Notes under the pieces: model-generated
What the model was told of the DNA's origin: nothing
The model's input: the letters and a program-made list of their open reading frames with translations, nothing else
The model's database searches: none
Shown here: positions 24,501 through 35,400 of the stretch, one piece after another
How positions within the stretch are numbered: position 1 is the stretch's first letter
Layout of the letters: every line of letters starts with the position of its first letter
Source: Euclidia mi
Taxonomy: Eukaryota > Arthropoda > Insecta > Lepidoptera > Erebidae
Direction: 5' to 3'
Assembly (NCBI GenBank): GCA_944739405.2
Contig: OX123200.2
Span: forward strand, 5,162,761-5,226,760
Length of the DNA stretch: 64,000 nt
Translations under genes and position numbers: made by a program

Positions 24501-27500
24501 CCATTGGAAGATTTTTACGAGTAAATAAATTATCATATAGGGTTGCCGCAGCTAAATATAATATAGAATAAATTCTATATTATATTTATAATGCCGTTCT
24601 CTATAGACATATCACGCGGAATAATGTAAAAATACTAGGCGGCCAAACAGTTCTCAGCCCTGAAGTCGAAAATGCCATAATTGAGAATATTAATACATGT
24701 GCAGAATGGGGATTCCCTATTGATCAATATAATTTAAGACTTCTTGTAAAAATGTACTTAGACAAAAAAAAAGGCGGCGATAGCCGAGTGGAGACACCAA
24801 CAGACTGCCATGCAGAGGGTATCGGGTTCGAATCCACGGCGCACACCTATGACTTTTCGGAGTTATGTGCGTATTGAATTGTTAATTATCGCTTGTCCCG
24901 TGCCTCGGAGAGCACGTTAAACTTTCGGTCCCGGTTGTCATGAAGGTCTTTGACAGTCGTTTCAGAGCGTCAGTACCTTCTAAATAAACTGACACTAGTC
25001 TAAACCATGGAACATCGCTATCCCTTCGGGTTGCGGTCGCTCTGTGGAAAAGCTAAAATTCAGCCAAATCCGGTTAGACTAATACTGGGATAATGCTAAG
25101 AGAATGATGATGAAGGAAGTCTGTCTTCTGACTGAGATGGAGGTGAATTTCAAGAGAAGCTGATGTGATCAGTGTTGATTATTGTGATTGCTGTTTTATA
25201 ACCACTGCCAATGATATATAATGATACCAAAATATGTTACGAGTCTAATTACGTTATTTTTATGTTCCTAATTATTTAATAAAGTTGACTGCAATAAATC
25301 ATTATTTTTTTGCTTTATTTACATTTTGACTTCTATTTCTCCAACAAAGTTCTAAATGTGTTGTATTTCACCCCTTATGTCGTTGCTAATGACCCCGTTT
25401 AAAGTATAATTTGCAACATGATATATTTTGTTCAATATAACATAGAGTTGCAATTGATCTCTTTCTGACGTGACAAAAATAAAAAAAGCAAGCCATGACT
25501 CACGTATTGAATGCTTTTGTTCAAGCATAAACAACGAAATAAAAAAAATATGACAACTTCAATCCATAAAGGTGTTGCTAATCACCCCAGTTTACGGTAG
25601 TTACTTATACCCCAAATAATTTTATTGCCCCATAAAAACTATATTTTCTTTTTTGTATGTAGCATGTTGCATATTATGTTCTATTTTTTTATGCTTTTTA
25701 ATTAACTTACTTCGTTTCTGACAACCACAGGAATCTGAGGTAATTATTATCACGCAGGGCGAGGTGGATAAGAAGGATGATTCTGGCAATGAAACGGGAG
25801 CGGGCGAGCCCGAAATAGACGAAGATCAGAATGGTTTCACTGGATACGACAAGAATAAGAGCTTCTTTGATAATATCTCTTGTGAGGCGGTTGAGAGGTG
25901 AGTTGATACATTTTTGTACTTTTTTGCCCGTTTTTATGTTTAAATACATTTTATTGATAACTGAGTCTAACACTTAATAGTTCTGAAAATCACTCGATAT
26001 TTACCGAATCGCGACACGCGCACACGATTCACGTGGCAACAATTACGACACGGTGTTCTTTGAGCCGGCTCGAAAGACCATTTAAGTGTACGGGTTTTTG
26101 TTGAAACCATACACTCGGTTGTAATGATTCTTTCTGGTCGTTCCCTCAATTCTGAGGATCGTGACTGTATGTCAATCTTCTCCATTCGGTCCGGTTCTGC
26201 GCCATATGTACCGCTCCCTGTATCTGGCCTCCAGTCACCTCCTTGAGTTGGTCCACCCATCTAGCTGGCGCTCTTCCTCTAGCGCGCTTCCCCTCCATTT
26301 GTCCGAGTATGATGAGTTTCTCCAGGCTGTGCAATGGGGATCGTATTATATGCCCAAAAAAAACTCCGGATCCTTTCCTGGCACGTAGTCATCAGGCGCT
26401 TGGTGACCTTCAACTCTTCGAGGATGGAGACATTGGTTCTCATAGCTGTCCAAGGAATGCGTAGCAGCTTTCTTCAGCACCACATTTCAAAGGCATCGAT
26501 CTTTTTGCGTTCCTTTTTCCTGAGACACCAAGTCTCCATTCCATACAGGAAGATAGAGAAGACCAACGTACGAACCAAACGCATCTTGGTTACTCGGCGA
26601 ATATTATGGTCTTTCCAGATTTTATCGAGGCTAGTCATGGCACTTATAGCCATCCCGATACGGCGTCCGATTTCTTTCTCGCAGTTACCACTGTTAGAGA
26701 TCAGCGACCCCAAGTATATAAATTCCTCCACTTTCTCATAATCCTTGAGCGCTTTTGATGGAATTAAAACTTGAGCTCTGTCCACCGTCATCACTTTGGT
26801 CTTAGAGCGGTTTATGTGCAGGCCAAATTCAAGGCTCACTCTCTCTATTCGCTCCAAGATCGCAGCCATCTCGGACTCGCTGCCTGCAAGGATTGTTGTA
26901 TCATCGGCATATCTTAGGTTCGTGATCTTCGTACCGCCCACCGTAACGCCGCCGTCCCAGCCATCAAGCGCCTTCCTGATAATATACTCGCAGTAGAGCT
27001 TAAACAGCTTCGGAGAAAGTATGCATCCCTGACGGACCCCTCGTTCTATATGGAATGTTTCAGATTGTGATTCATCCAATTTCACAAAGCTCGACCCGTC
27101 AAGGTACAGCCGCTGGACAAGGAAGATAAGGTGTGATGGCACGCCCATTTCCGACATCATCCTGAACATGGAATTCCATTTTACGCAGTCAAATGCTTTG
27201 GCATAGTCTATAAAGCACAACACAAGAGGTTTATTGAATTCGCGACATTTTTTAATGAGTAGGCGTACGTTCAGTATCTGTTCTCGTGTTCCTTTTCCTT
27301 GCACAAATCCTGACTGTTCCGGAGGAATCTGTTTATCTATTTAGGCGGCCAACCTCTTGTTCAAAATCTGGAGCATGATCTTACTAGCGTGGGGCATGAG
27401 GGAAATAGTGCGGTAATGTTCGCATTTCTTTGTGGAGCTCTTTTTGTGTAGGGGGATGACAGCTGATTGTGCCCAGTCCTGAGACCAAGTACCAGTGTAC

Positions 27501-30385
27501 CAAATCTGGTAGAGGGTTTCAGCACCTTCAGGGCCTAGATGTTTGATCATGGCAGCTGATATGCCATCAGGACACACTGCCTTGTGTTTGAGCTTCTTGA
27601 TGGCGTCCTCCACTTCACTGCGTAGTATGTTGGGTTCAGCTTCGTAATCATCCCACGACCTTTCGACCTCTTTATGTGTGTTTTCACTGTAAAGCTCGTA
27701 GCAGTACTCTCGCCATCTGTTTAAAACCTGACTGAGTTTGGAGAGAGGGTTACCCTGCTTGTCGTCAACTACCCACGATTTTGGTTTTGGGTTCAAGTTG
27801 TAATGATAACGCGGTATATTGTTTTAACTGAATTTATTGGTAGAACTTAATTTGTAGTGAATGACGTGGTAACAATAAAATATGTAATGATTAGTGAGCT
27901 CGCACGGCGTTCTTGCTAGCCTATAGCGAACTGATTAGTAAAATAATTAATTTGCGCGTGTCACGTAAATTGATGAAATGATGACTTATGAAAAATTTAC
28001 AGTTACACTGTATAACGTGTTTAGCCTTTTAAATTCAGATCAGATTTCACAAAGAAATGAGTTTCACACAAAAAAAGGATGCTATCAAAGTTTTATTGTT
28101 ATGACGCCTACCGACGTTCATTGTCTCAAACTGTTTGGCAATGACAACTATAGACGTCATACAAAAAATTGCGTATATCAAGCATATTTTTAGAATTAAG
28201 CATAAGTGTGTTGATGTATCGGAGGTTTGAATTGACGTGATTGATGTTGCAGGTCAAAAGGCCGTAGCCAGCGGACGGACTGGCGCACGGAGCGCAAGCT
28301 GAACTCGGAAACGTTCGGCGTGGCGTCGGCGCGACGCGGCGCCTGGCGCGGCCGCGGCGCCTGGCGCCACCACAACCCGCAGCACCAGCACCAGCCCATG
28401 CACTTGTACGTACTCTCACACAGCCTGTAGCATCCCACTGCTGAACGAGGAGACGTTCGGCGTGGCGTCGGCGCGGCGCGGCGCCTGGCGCCACCACAAC
28501 CCGCAGCACCAGCACCAGCCCATGCACTTGTACGTACTCTCACACAGCCTGTAGCATCCCACTGCTGAACGAGGAGACGTTCGGCGTGGCGTCGGCGCGG
28601 CGCGGCGCCTGGCGCCACCACAACCCGCAGCACCAGCACCAGCCCATGCACTTGTACGTACTCTCACACAGCCTGTAGCATCCCACTGCTGAACGAGGAG
28701 ACGTTCGGCGTGGCGTCGGCGCGGCGCGGCGCCTGGCGCCACCACAACCCGCAGCACCAGCACCAGCCCATGCACTTGTACGTACTCTCACACAGCCTGT
28801 AGCATCCCACTGCTGAACGAGGAGACGTTCGGCGTGGCGTCGGCGCGGCGCGGCGCCTGGCGCCACCACAACCCGCAGCACCAGCACCAGCCCATGCACT
28901 TGTACGTACTCTCACACAGCCTGTAGCATCCCACTGCTGAACGAGGAGACGTTCGGCGTGGCGTCGGCGCGGCGCGGCGCCTGGCGCCACCACAACCCGC
29001 AGCACCAGCACCAGCCCATGCACTTGTACGTACTCTCACACAGCCTGTAGCATCCCACTGCTGAACGAGGAGACGTTCGGCGTGGCATGTCGTCTTTCAT
29101 GTCCATATTGTGTGAGAGGGTACTACTTATTGCTCGACTTAAACGCGAGTTATATGGTACACGCAAGCTAGTCTACATTCGTTGACATAATTAGGGCTTA
29201 TATTAGAGATGGTGATGTGCAGTTGTGAGCATTTTTTGTTGTCAAACTTTCATCAATATTGTTCTTATTTGAATATTGTCCAATAAAAATACTTATGTCT
29301 ATTTTGTTGGTCAAGATTGTAACGTGTATGTGTTTGCAGCTTCAGCGACGACGGCAGGTGGCGCGCGATGCGCGGGGGCCGCGGTCGGGGCGGCAACCAG
29401 CGACACGGGCGCGGCGGCGCGCCACACCCCGCCGCCGCGCCGCACGACGCGCAGCCGCCCGCCGCACAGCCCGCGCCCGGTACGTACACACACTACTGAC
29501 TACTTACGTCTTATGTACTACACCACCCGAACTTACTATACAGACCATCGCCTCGATACACATATACCATAGGCCGTTTGTAGGCCGATTAACCTGTGTC
29601 GAAGAAGACACTTAATACCCATCCCTGAATTTTGGTAGCCGTCAACAGATTCGAAATTCTTGGCTAGACACTTCAAAACCTTCAAATAATTTTGCTTTAT
29701 ATGACAATGCATACTATCCGTATAATATGCTAATTTATGACCAGTTTGAAATGCAATCCTTCGCTACCTAAGCCTGGACCCTCCTTCTCCTCCACTCGAG
29801 CCCTCGCGTTGTACAGGCGACGCCATTTTCATTTTTTTAGCAGCAAAGTTGTCTCGTTCTTTTTTTAGACACTGCGCTGAGATCTTAACTCATCACGCAC
29901 GGGTAGTACAGCTTATTAATAGAGAAGCTCCCGATGCTAAATCTCGAGCGTTTTAGAATTACCAATGTAGATGATAGAAAACAAAAATAACCTACCGTTT
30001 TTCATTCAAGCAGAAGAAGATTCGTCTGTAGATACCCCAAAAAAAAAACAATAACATAGATATAGAAAAACGTGACAAATATTTATATTGTTAATTCTCA
30101 AGTGTCCCTATAACAAAGATATGATTATCTGCCAACTGCTAGAATGAATAGGTACAAAAGAATTATTCGAAGTTTTCTTTTTTTTTATGGTAATTTAACT
30201 CTAAAAATGCTTCTATCCAAAAGACTCACTTTATGTAACTTAAAATAAAACCCAGCTTATTGTCCATAGATGAATTTTCTAACAAAACTTATAGGCAAGG
30301 TAAAGCAGAGTGGGTATTTTAGCTATTTAAGACCAATAATAAAGTAATCTAACATTTTGATTATTTGTTTTTTACAGCCAAGTAG
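12562..30385 (+). CDS. tral: Trailer hitch / LSM14 RNP protein, complete
   Basis: Cytoplasmic P-body/RNP-granule protein that binds the helicase Me31B/DDX6 and represses or localises mRNAs. Ten coding exons join with consistent phase: 12562-12682, 13347-13760, 16147-16256, 18681-18863, 20002-20098, 20504-20721, 25731-25897, 28253-28405, 29340-29479, 30378-30385 (TAG), giving 536 residues. Domains: N-terminal LSm fold (LGSKISLISKADIRYEGRLF, then FGTEDR, FRGSDIKDIRV), a DPAIMQMS motif, a KSPTADQGTQ motif, a Gln/His-rich linker, an RGG patch (RGRPRGRGRGF), FDFDF-type helix (LKFDKDYDFEQAN), FFD box (YDKNKSFFDNIS, exon 7), TFG box (LNSETFGVAS, exon 8) and C-terminal RGG (RGGRGRGG). The exon 2 donor (CAAG|GTTTTT) is weak but fits phase. 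Exon 8 is followed by a tandem array of partial copies of itself. Introns 4, 6 and 7 are loaded with transposons. Likely poly-A signals AATAAA lie near 31212 and 31425. Confidence 0.95.
14069..14283. mobile_element. Fold-back MITE in trailer hitch intron 2
   Basis: The arms 14069-14160 and 14190-14283 are near-perfect inverse copies (ttgtcaaaagtatggata / tatccatacttttgaca; aatttttaaatgtgttt / aaacacatttaaaaatt). There is no coding capacity. Confidence 0.8.
15175..15385 (+). repeat. RTE-derived SINE-like repeat, copy 1 of 3
   Basis: Shares with 17115-17335 and 21788-21997 the sequence ..agaggacgccagcagctacgcctgc.. ..cccttcttagtgcacccct.. ..tgtctgtcagtcagtcagt.., ending aaggattttatatatta. All three are in the same orientation in introns of trailer hitch. 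Confidence 0.8.
16466..16526. repeat. Short imperfect hairpin of about 60 nt
   Basis: tatttcaaactagagcaacatc pairs with gttgctatagtttgaaat around a small loop, a stem of about 25 bp with few mismatches. It lies in trailer hitch intron 3. It could be a tiny palindromic element or a miRNA-like hairpin; no conservation evidence is available. Confidence 0.45.
17115..17335 (+). repeat. RTE-derived SINE-like repeat, copy 2 of 3
   Basis: Nearly identical over its length to 15175-15385; ends cagtcagtcagtaacgcaaggattttatatata. Confidence 0.8.
17940..18270 (-). mobile_element. RTE LINE 3' coding remnant, antisense
   Basis: On the minus strand the order 'ctaaaggatagaattcgcaacgagg .. actagagtaaccgacatagctcgccg .. 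gtggacgcctcccaac' corresponds to the RTE C-terminal region (IRN-E-..RVTDIA..KWKWAGH..RPP-RW). It is heavily mutated with multiple stops. Confidence 0.55.
18370..18640 (+). mobile_element. RTE LINE 3' coding remnant, sense
   Basis: 'tcgacctagctcaaggaattggctagctgaagtgcaatgggctggtcac .. aggacgtcccccggctaggt .. cattggagagacctc' is the same RTE C-terminal block as the neighbouring 17940-18270 copy but in the opposite strand. Degenerate. Confidence 0.55.
18885..19290 (+). repeat. Three diverged repeats of about 145 bp in intron 4
   Basis: The phrase 'aactacaggnnggcaacaccggnaanaagcc' recurs at about 18892, 19036 and 19180, and 'gccaaatatatctacac' at about 19120 and 19268. This suggests an old tandem duplication of an unidentified sequence. 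Confidence 0.45.
19759..19891. mobile_element. Short fold-back MITE
   Basis: The left arm aggccttcgccacatttgac and right arm gtcaagtgtggcgtaggcct are inverse copies; the inner arms ggaaattccgtcgcg / cgcgacggaatttcc extend the stem. Confidence 0.8.
20990..21200 (+). repeat. Dispersed SINE-like repeat in intron 6
   Basis: Contains 'actcatgcctgtttccccgaaggagtaggcagaggcat', a phrase I recognise from lepidopteran short repeats. No frame of note. Confidence 0.5.
21200..23865. other. Large AT-rich part of trailer hitch intron 6
   Basis: Apart from the RTE-derived repeat at 21788-21997 I see no exon, RNA gene or intact element. Splice-like motifs occur at background frequency. Confidence 0.4.
21788..21997 (+). 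repeat. RTE-derived SINE-like repeat, copy 3 of 3
   Basis: Same family as 15175-15385; ends gtcagtaagtaacgcaaggatttatatatta. Confidence 0.8.
23868..25597 (+). mobile_element. pogo-like Tc1/mariner element, deleted, with TA target duplication
   Basis: TA occurs at 23866-23867 and 25598-25599. The ends CCGTAATCTGGGGTG and CACCCCAGTTTACGG are inverted repeats, and subterminal copies of 'tggggtgattaacaac' occur near 24295, 24315 and, inverted, 25365. A relic transposase N-terminus starts at 24429 (MPRQYKLDSRGKRHKSYKKE) and continues after decay as GGQTVLSPEVENAIIENI and WGFPIDQYNLRLLVKMYLDK. This is a pogo-type double helix-turn-helix region. The catalytic domain is missing and a tRNA-type SINE interrupts it. 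Confidence 0.75.
24771..25110 (+). mobile_element. tRNA-derived SINE nested in the pogo-like relic
   Basis: The head has RNA polymerase III boxes: A box gatagccgagtgg and B box gggttcgaatcc. The body 'gcctcggagagcacgttaaactttcggtcccggttgtcatgaaggtctttgacagtc' and an end in gatgatgaag follow. Preceded by an A-run after 'gtacttagac'. Body sequence recurs at 42305-42370. Confidence 0.8.
26129..27796 (-). mobile_element. RTE-clade LINE reverse transcriptase, truncated, antisense in trailer hitch intron 7
   Basis: An 11-bp direct repeat gttgtaatgat flanks it (26118-26128 and 27797-27807). The minus-strand frame runs through fingers (KKLKHKAVCPDGISAAMIK), palm (FIDYAKAFDCVKW, RQGCILSPKLF, the YADD box in LRYADDTTIL) and thumb (FIYLGSLISNSGNCEKEI, FLYGMETW), then the C-terminal LEKLIILGQMEGKRARGRAP. 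Two in-frame stops (TAA near 27343 after RLAA; TGA near 26474 after FEMWC, probably TGG before) inactivate it. The endonuclease is absent through 5' truncation. Otherwise well preserved, so fairly recent. Confidence 0.9.
28303..29088 (+). repeat. Tandem array of 124-bp units copying the TFG-box exon of trailer hitch
   Basis: After exon 8, five identical 124-bp units follow, plus a truncated sixth. Unit copies of the exonic part lie at 28431-28529, 28555-28653, 28679-28777, 28803-28901 and 28927-29025; the sixth begins at 29051 and diverges after about 29087. Each unit holds 25 bp of intron-like sequence (gtacgtactctcacacag cctgtag) and 99 bp that repeats the exon-8 end from the TFG box to the donor CACTT|GTACGT. 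Relative to exon 8 the units lack 18 nt (one RGRGAW-type repeat) in frame and carry GAG for TCG before ACG TTC GGC. Part of the upstream segment (gcctgtagcatcccactgctgaacg) resembles a common lepidopteran repeat. Confidence 0.95.
29480..30377. other. Last intron of trailer hitch
   Basis: About 0.9 kb, AT-rich, no recognisable repeat or gene. Confidence 0.5.
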
Positions 30386-31440
30386 GAGCAACCGAAGCGT
30401 GACCGCTACACCGAAACTAAAATATATTATCGCAGGAACTCATAACAGTGACGGAAAAGTGTTAGTTTGGTGATAAAGTGTCTTGTATTGTTTGATAAAG
30501 TTATGTCTTTGCGGGAAGTTGTACTGTGGTGCGGATTCAAGTCGATGGACATTGTTTTGGTGTGATAGTGTTGTATCCAATATAATGGAAGGAGTAAGAT
30601 GGAATTTCCCGTAAGCGTGCGACAGAACAAAATGTCTGTTCAAGAGAAGGCTCACAGTTAGTATAATGTAAGTATAGGCGTGTGGTGAGCGATAACACAC
30701 AGCGGCTGGCGCGTTGGCATCACTAAATTGAATTGTATAATGTCACAAGTCGACCAATAGCTATGATATTAGGCTTACTCGTGTAATACAATGATGCCAA
30801 TGTGTCTAGGTGAGGCAGATACACTTGTAAATTTCACAGAGGCTATGTAATGTAAAATTGCATAGAAACATTTAATTTATGCAATGAATTATAAATATTT
30901 TTCAAGAAGCTTGTCTCCTCACCTGTTTATACTGTGCCTATTTAGTTTTAAACCATATATTTAAAGTAATACGGTCCGCTATCATTTGAAGGACCATTGC
31001 CTCCATGAACGATTATTTATTAACTTGCAGTGAAGAGCGACAGTCCGCAGCAGTCCTACTCAATGTGAGACTAATAAATTGGAGGGCGTTAGTTGTGCAA
31101 GCTGCTGGCCAGATGTTTGATGTGTAATTATATAAATCATTGTGGGTTAGAGGCTGCCTCATGTTATAAATGTAAAGTGTTTATTGACTGTCGTTTATTT
31201 GTAGTTAGTACTAAATAAATGTGATAGAAGGACTGTTGCCTCTCGCGTACGTCGGCGCGAGCCGGCGAGCTGATTGATAACAATATCAAACTAGTAAAGT
31301 CTGTTTATTAATTTATATAAAATTCTCGTATCAATCAGTATAGGAAGGGACTGTTGATGTTTTAGTTAATTTGGAATTGTTTTACCTACATGTGTTCGTG
31401 AAGAGTCCTTTTCTTTCAAAATCTGAAATAAACTTGACAA
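30386..31440 (+). other. 3' UTR of trailer hitch
   Basis: Non-coding after TAG at 30383-30385. AATAAA-type signals occur at about 31068, 31212 and 31425, allowing alternative 3' ends. Confidence 0.6.
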
Positions 31441-32473
31441 AGTATGATATTTGTAAAAATCTGTAACTCAAAAGCTGTACCTGGTGATTGTATCAATATA
31501 AAAATATAACTTTACTACAAATCTTCCACATAGTGATTTTATTTAAACAACCATTTCGTAAAAACTTCCAATTTTATTGCAAATTATTTAAGCTTGTACA
31601 CAACATACTTGGCAAACAGCAGTAACTTTTCAGTGTCACTCAATAATCAACAAATGTTACAAAAAAGTAGTAAAACATTAAAAAATTCAATCAATACAAT
31701 ATTAATAATATGGATAATAATTCCTTGAACAAAATGTTTGACATCCGTAACTTACACTTGAAAGCAGGTAAAACACAAAGTATGTGCATAATACATACTT
31801 GTTTGTATACAATATAAGTATCATTACAATGATTAAAGTTACACGATTATGTCACGACATTGCCCATTATATCATACAATATTTTTCCTTGGTTTTAAGT
31901 ACTTTTCTTATAAAATATAAATGCTTACGCCATTAGGCTTTTTAGTTCTACGAGAAAGAAATATTTACAGAGCCACGACCACTCTTCTAAACGCGTTTAC
32001 GTACAGACTTCCATAAATATACATGAAGAAATATTAGCAATTTATTCATAAGTAGGTCCGAAGCGTATTCTAAGTCTATCTTATTCCTTGAGCGTTACAG
32101 TACATGCCCCATACAATTTTCATGTGGTTTACACATAGACTCATCCTCATCGCAGTGTAGACAAGTAAATATTCGTTATTGTACTCGTCAAAATGTTTGC
32201 ATGTCTCGCGTATAATCAATACGTCTTATTTTCCATTGTGATATATTTTGAAAATATAAAAGTAGTTACATTTAAACTTATTTCAAACGAGACCTTATTT
32301 TATTGTAGGTATATCAACTTATAATAAGCAAGGGGCGGAAAAAAAAGGCAGTAATATCAAACCTCCCATCGAAAACCAAACCGTTACCAATACCAATGAC
32401 TAGTCTTCTCGGCTCACAATGGAAAATCCATTATTCCGCGTATATGTACTAAATATTGAGGATCCATGTTGTA
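31441..32473. other. Intergenic gap between convergent genes
   Basis: AT-rich. On the minus strand an AATAAA near 32300 could end the dehydrogenase mRNA. Nothing else is recognised. Confidence 0.4.
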
Positions 32474-35400
32474 TTAACCGCGCCACTCTCTTGCCGGCGT
32501 TCCGTTGTCCACGATCCACACAGAACCGCTTTGTCCCTTAGTCAGGATCTCTACTAAAGCTCGACCCACGTGCTCTGAGCTGGAAAATCAAAACGGACCG
32601 TTTCACGACTTTCACGTAACGATACAAAAGCTTTTGTGAAGATACCGTGAAAAGGTCAATCGTAATATTTGCCCATCCACCGGATATAACCCGGTCGTTG
32701 TTGACAGGTAGAATCTGTAGAGAGAGCTGTCTATTTTTGGAAGAGGAAGGGACTACCCGACTTCCCTTTTGTAATGTTAGAGTCTAATTATGGAATCCAG
32801 TGAAATTAGAATAAAAATGATCCACTTTTGTTGCGATTGGCCCCTATTCTCGGTTGGATTTTCATTCGCAGTTCGTTTTGTTGAGTGAAAACCTGAGTCC
32901 AATTCTTGGTTGGTCCAAAATGGGTTTACAGGGGCCATGGCGTAAGAAAAACCTAATTATGTATGTTTTACTTCTTGTGACTCTTACAGTAATAAGCCTT
33001 CGGTCTACATTGTAACTGAACCTTATGAAGAATAATTATAGAAACCATATTTTTGTCCTTTTCGGAAACGGATTGGACGTACTACTAATTAGGCCTACTA
33101 ACTACTGCTCTAATCGTGATTCGCTCTTATTTTACAAAAGCAAACAATCGATTGTTTAAAAATTCGTGGCTCAAACTCGTGTACTTCATTACCTAGTTAA
33201 TGTTTTTTTCTTATGTGTGTCACTCTTGCCTCTTTCAGACCGCTATAACAACAAGCTAATATTTACCTCTGAATTTTGCTGTTAGCATTGTCCCTCTGCC
33301 AAGCGGCCTCATACTCGGACGACATGAGTTGTTTGCGAATCTCCTTGACGAGCCCTGTGTCTGTCAGTCCGGGGCATATCACCATACTTCGCACCCCCGT
33401 CAGATTAACGTGATACTGGTCCTAGAAAAGTTTTAAATTAGTTTTATTTTCTCTAAATTTTAGTCCTCGCCACTTCCTATCTTGCAGTCAAAGCTTAATC
33501 CATTTATTTACACATCCCTGCCATTCAAAACCAAGTAAAATCTATTACCTATCTGAAAATATGCTCAGGATTTACTAAACATTCTCAAAGAATTGTGAAA
33601 GTAGGAATCAGATTATGTGAAAGTCAAATAAGTGAGTTAAAGTAGACTACTCAGTTCACGTATAGCGCATTGAGAGCCCCTCTGTACCGGACATTTATTT
33701 ATAAATATTTAAAATCAACTATATACTTTGTCATATAGTGCGAAAATCACCTGAAGTCGGTCAACCCAATCCCCATCCGATAGGCGGATACGATGAATGG
33801 GCTATCCAACTAACATTTATTATCTATACAAACGACAGATATCATACATAACATGTGACATGAGAAATTGATGTACTAACCCCGTAAGCCCTGGTGAGTC
33901 CGACGATGGCGTAGTTAGTGGCGGTGTAGATGGGAGTAGAGACTTGCGGCCGGGTGAAGGCGGTCGATGCCGTGTTAACGATAATGCCGCCCTGCCCGCC
34001 GCGGTCTTTGCTCATGAAGCGATACGCCAGTAGCGTGCCGCGGATTACGCCGTTCTAAATACAAAATGCCAGTTTATTTCAAATAGAAAAAGTACATTCA
34101 GAAACAGCTTACTGCCTATTTTATTTGAAAGATTTTCGAGGAAGTCACGAAGTTACATCGTATTTTACAGATATGATAAACAAAGGATTTTAAATATAAT
34201 GCATAGGTAACGAAAAACATTCTATAGATCGCTGATATTAATTAGCTGATCCCTTCATCTACTGCGCCATTCGTGCAATCAACTAATTTTATTAATATTC
34301 ACGCAAGTATTATTAGACGCCCAATAATAGCCAAGTTAACCGATACAACAGATGTATTATTTATAATTTACTCTGAGAACACACATTACTTAAAACTCTT
34401 GAAATAAATATCATCAAGTTTGAGATATAAACACAATATTAAACCAAACCAAAACAAGCAGTAACTGGACGTAGCACCATAATCATAGGTCCAGTGAGAC
34501 AGCAAGCCGTTATTATCCACATTTCCAACAAGTATTCATTCCCTACATAATTAATAGACAAGGAGGACGGCTTCCCGCGCCGCTTACAAATTACAGTTGG
34601 GAAGTTATAAAACAACAATCTATGAATAGAAGGCAACTTACTAAATTAACGTCGACCTCCAGTTCCCAGAATCGATCGTTCATTACCCCTGCGTTGTTTA
34701 TCACTATGTCCAGACGGTTGAATACTTCCATTGTCATCTCGAATGCCTCTGTAATTGATTAAGGATTTATTTAATTGAGGGATTAAGTATACCCACGGCA
34801 CTGATGGCTAGATACCTATATTTCATTTGATTAACAAAAATTGATTAAGACTTCTTTTTTACGTAATTAATATTAGTCATGAAAAAGTAAGAAAAAACTT
34901 GAGTACCTATCCTTTTTTAAGAAATTGAAATATTTAATTTTTAGATTCTCTTAAAAGACTTCATTGATCTGTAGTATACAGGATGTAAAAAGACCCTTAA
35001 CGACAACTGAAATCCCGTGTTGTACCAATCACTACGAACATTTTTTACTTTGGCACCATACCTGGGAAATTACTGGTTCAGGAGATATTGAGGTTCAAAG
35101 TTAGTATGGCATTTTTCTAATTAGGTACAAAATCGATGCATTTACCCCGCCAATATGTTCTTTAGATGCCCTATGACCCCATGGATAAGTAGGTATTTCG
35201 AGCATTGCACGCGCTCGCTTTTAATTGCGGTTTAAAAAATGTGAAAAACTAAAAAAAATCGTTCTCCAGGTATTATTTTTGGTTAGTATGACTTGGCATG
35301 ATGTCCACAACGAGTAGACTTCGGCTTGGTGATGGGTCTTGTGACACCCTGTACCTATATTTTTTCAACTTATAAAACCACTGAACCATAGGTAGGTTTA

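Noticed and set aside
24775..24850. Possible tRNA gene
   Set aside because: A and B boxes are present but it is followed by a SINE body and lacks a convincing acceptor stem; likewise 46034-46110 and 52490-52565.
28201..29100. CRISPR-like array
   Set aside because: Units are contiguous 124-bp direct repeats without variable spacers and copy a known exon; eukaryotic context.
28126..29166. Series of minus-strand frames of 83-151 codons (MHGLVLVLRVVVAPG...)
   Set aside because: Antisense shadow of the 124-bp tandem array; the identical starts every 124 bp show it is repeat-driven.
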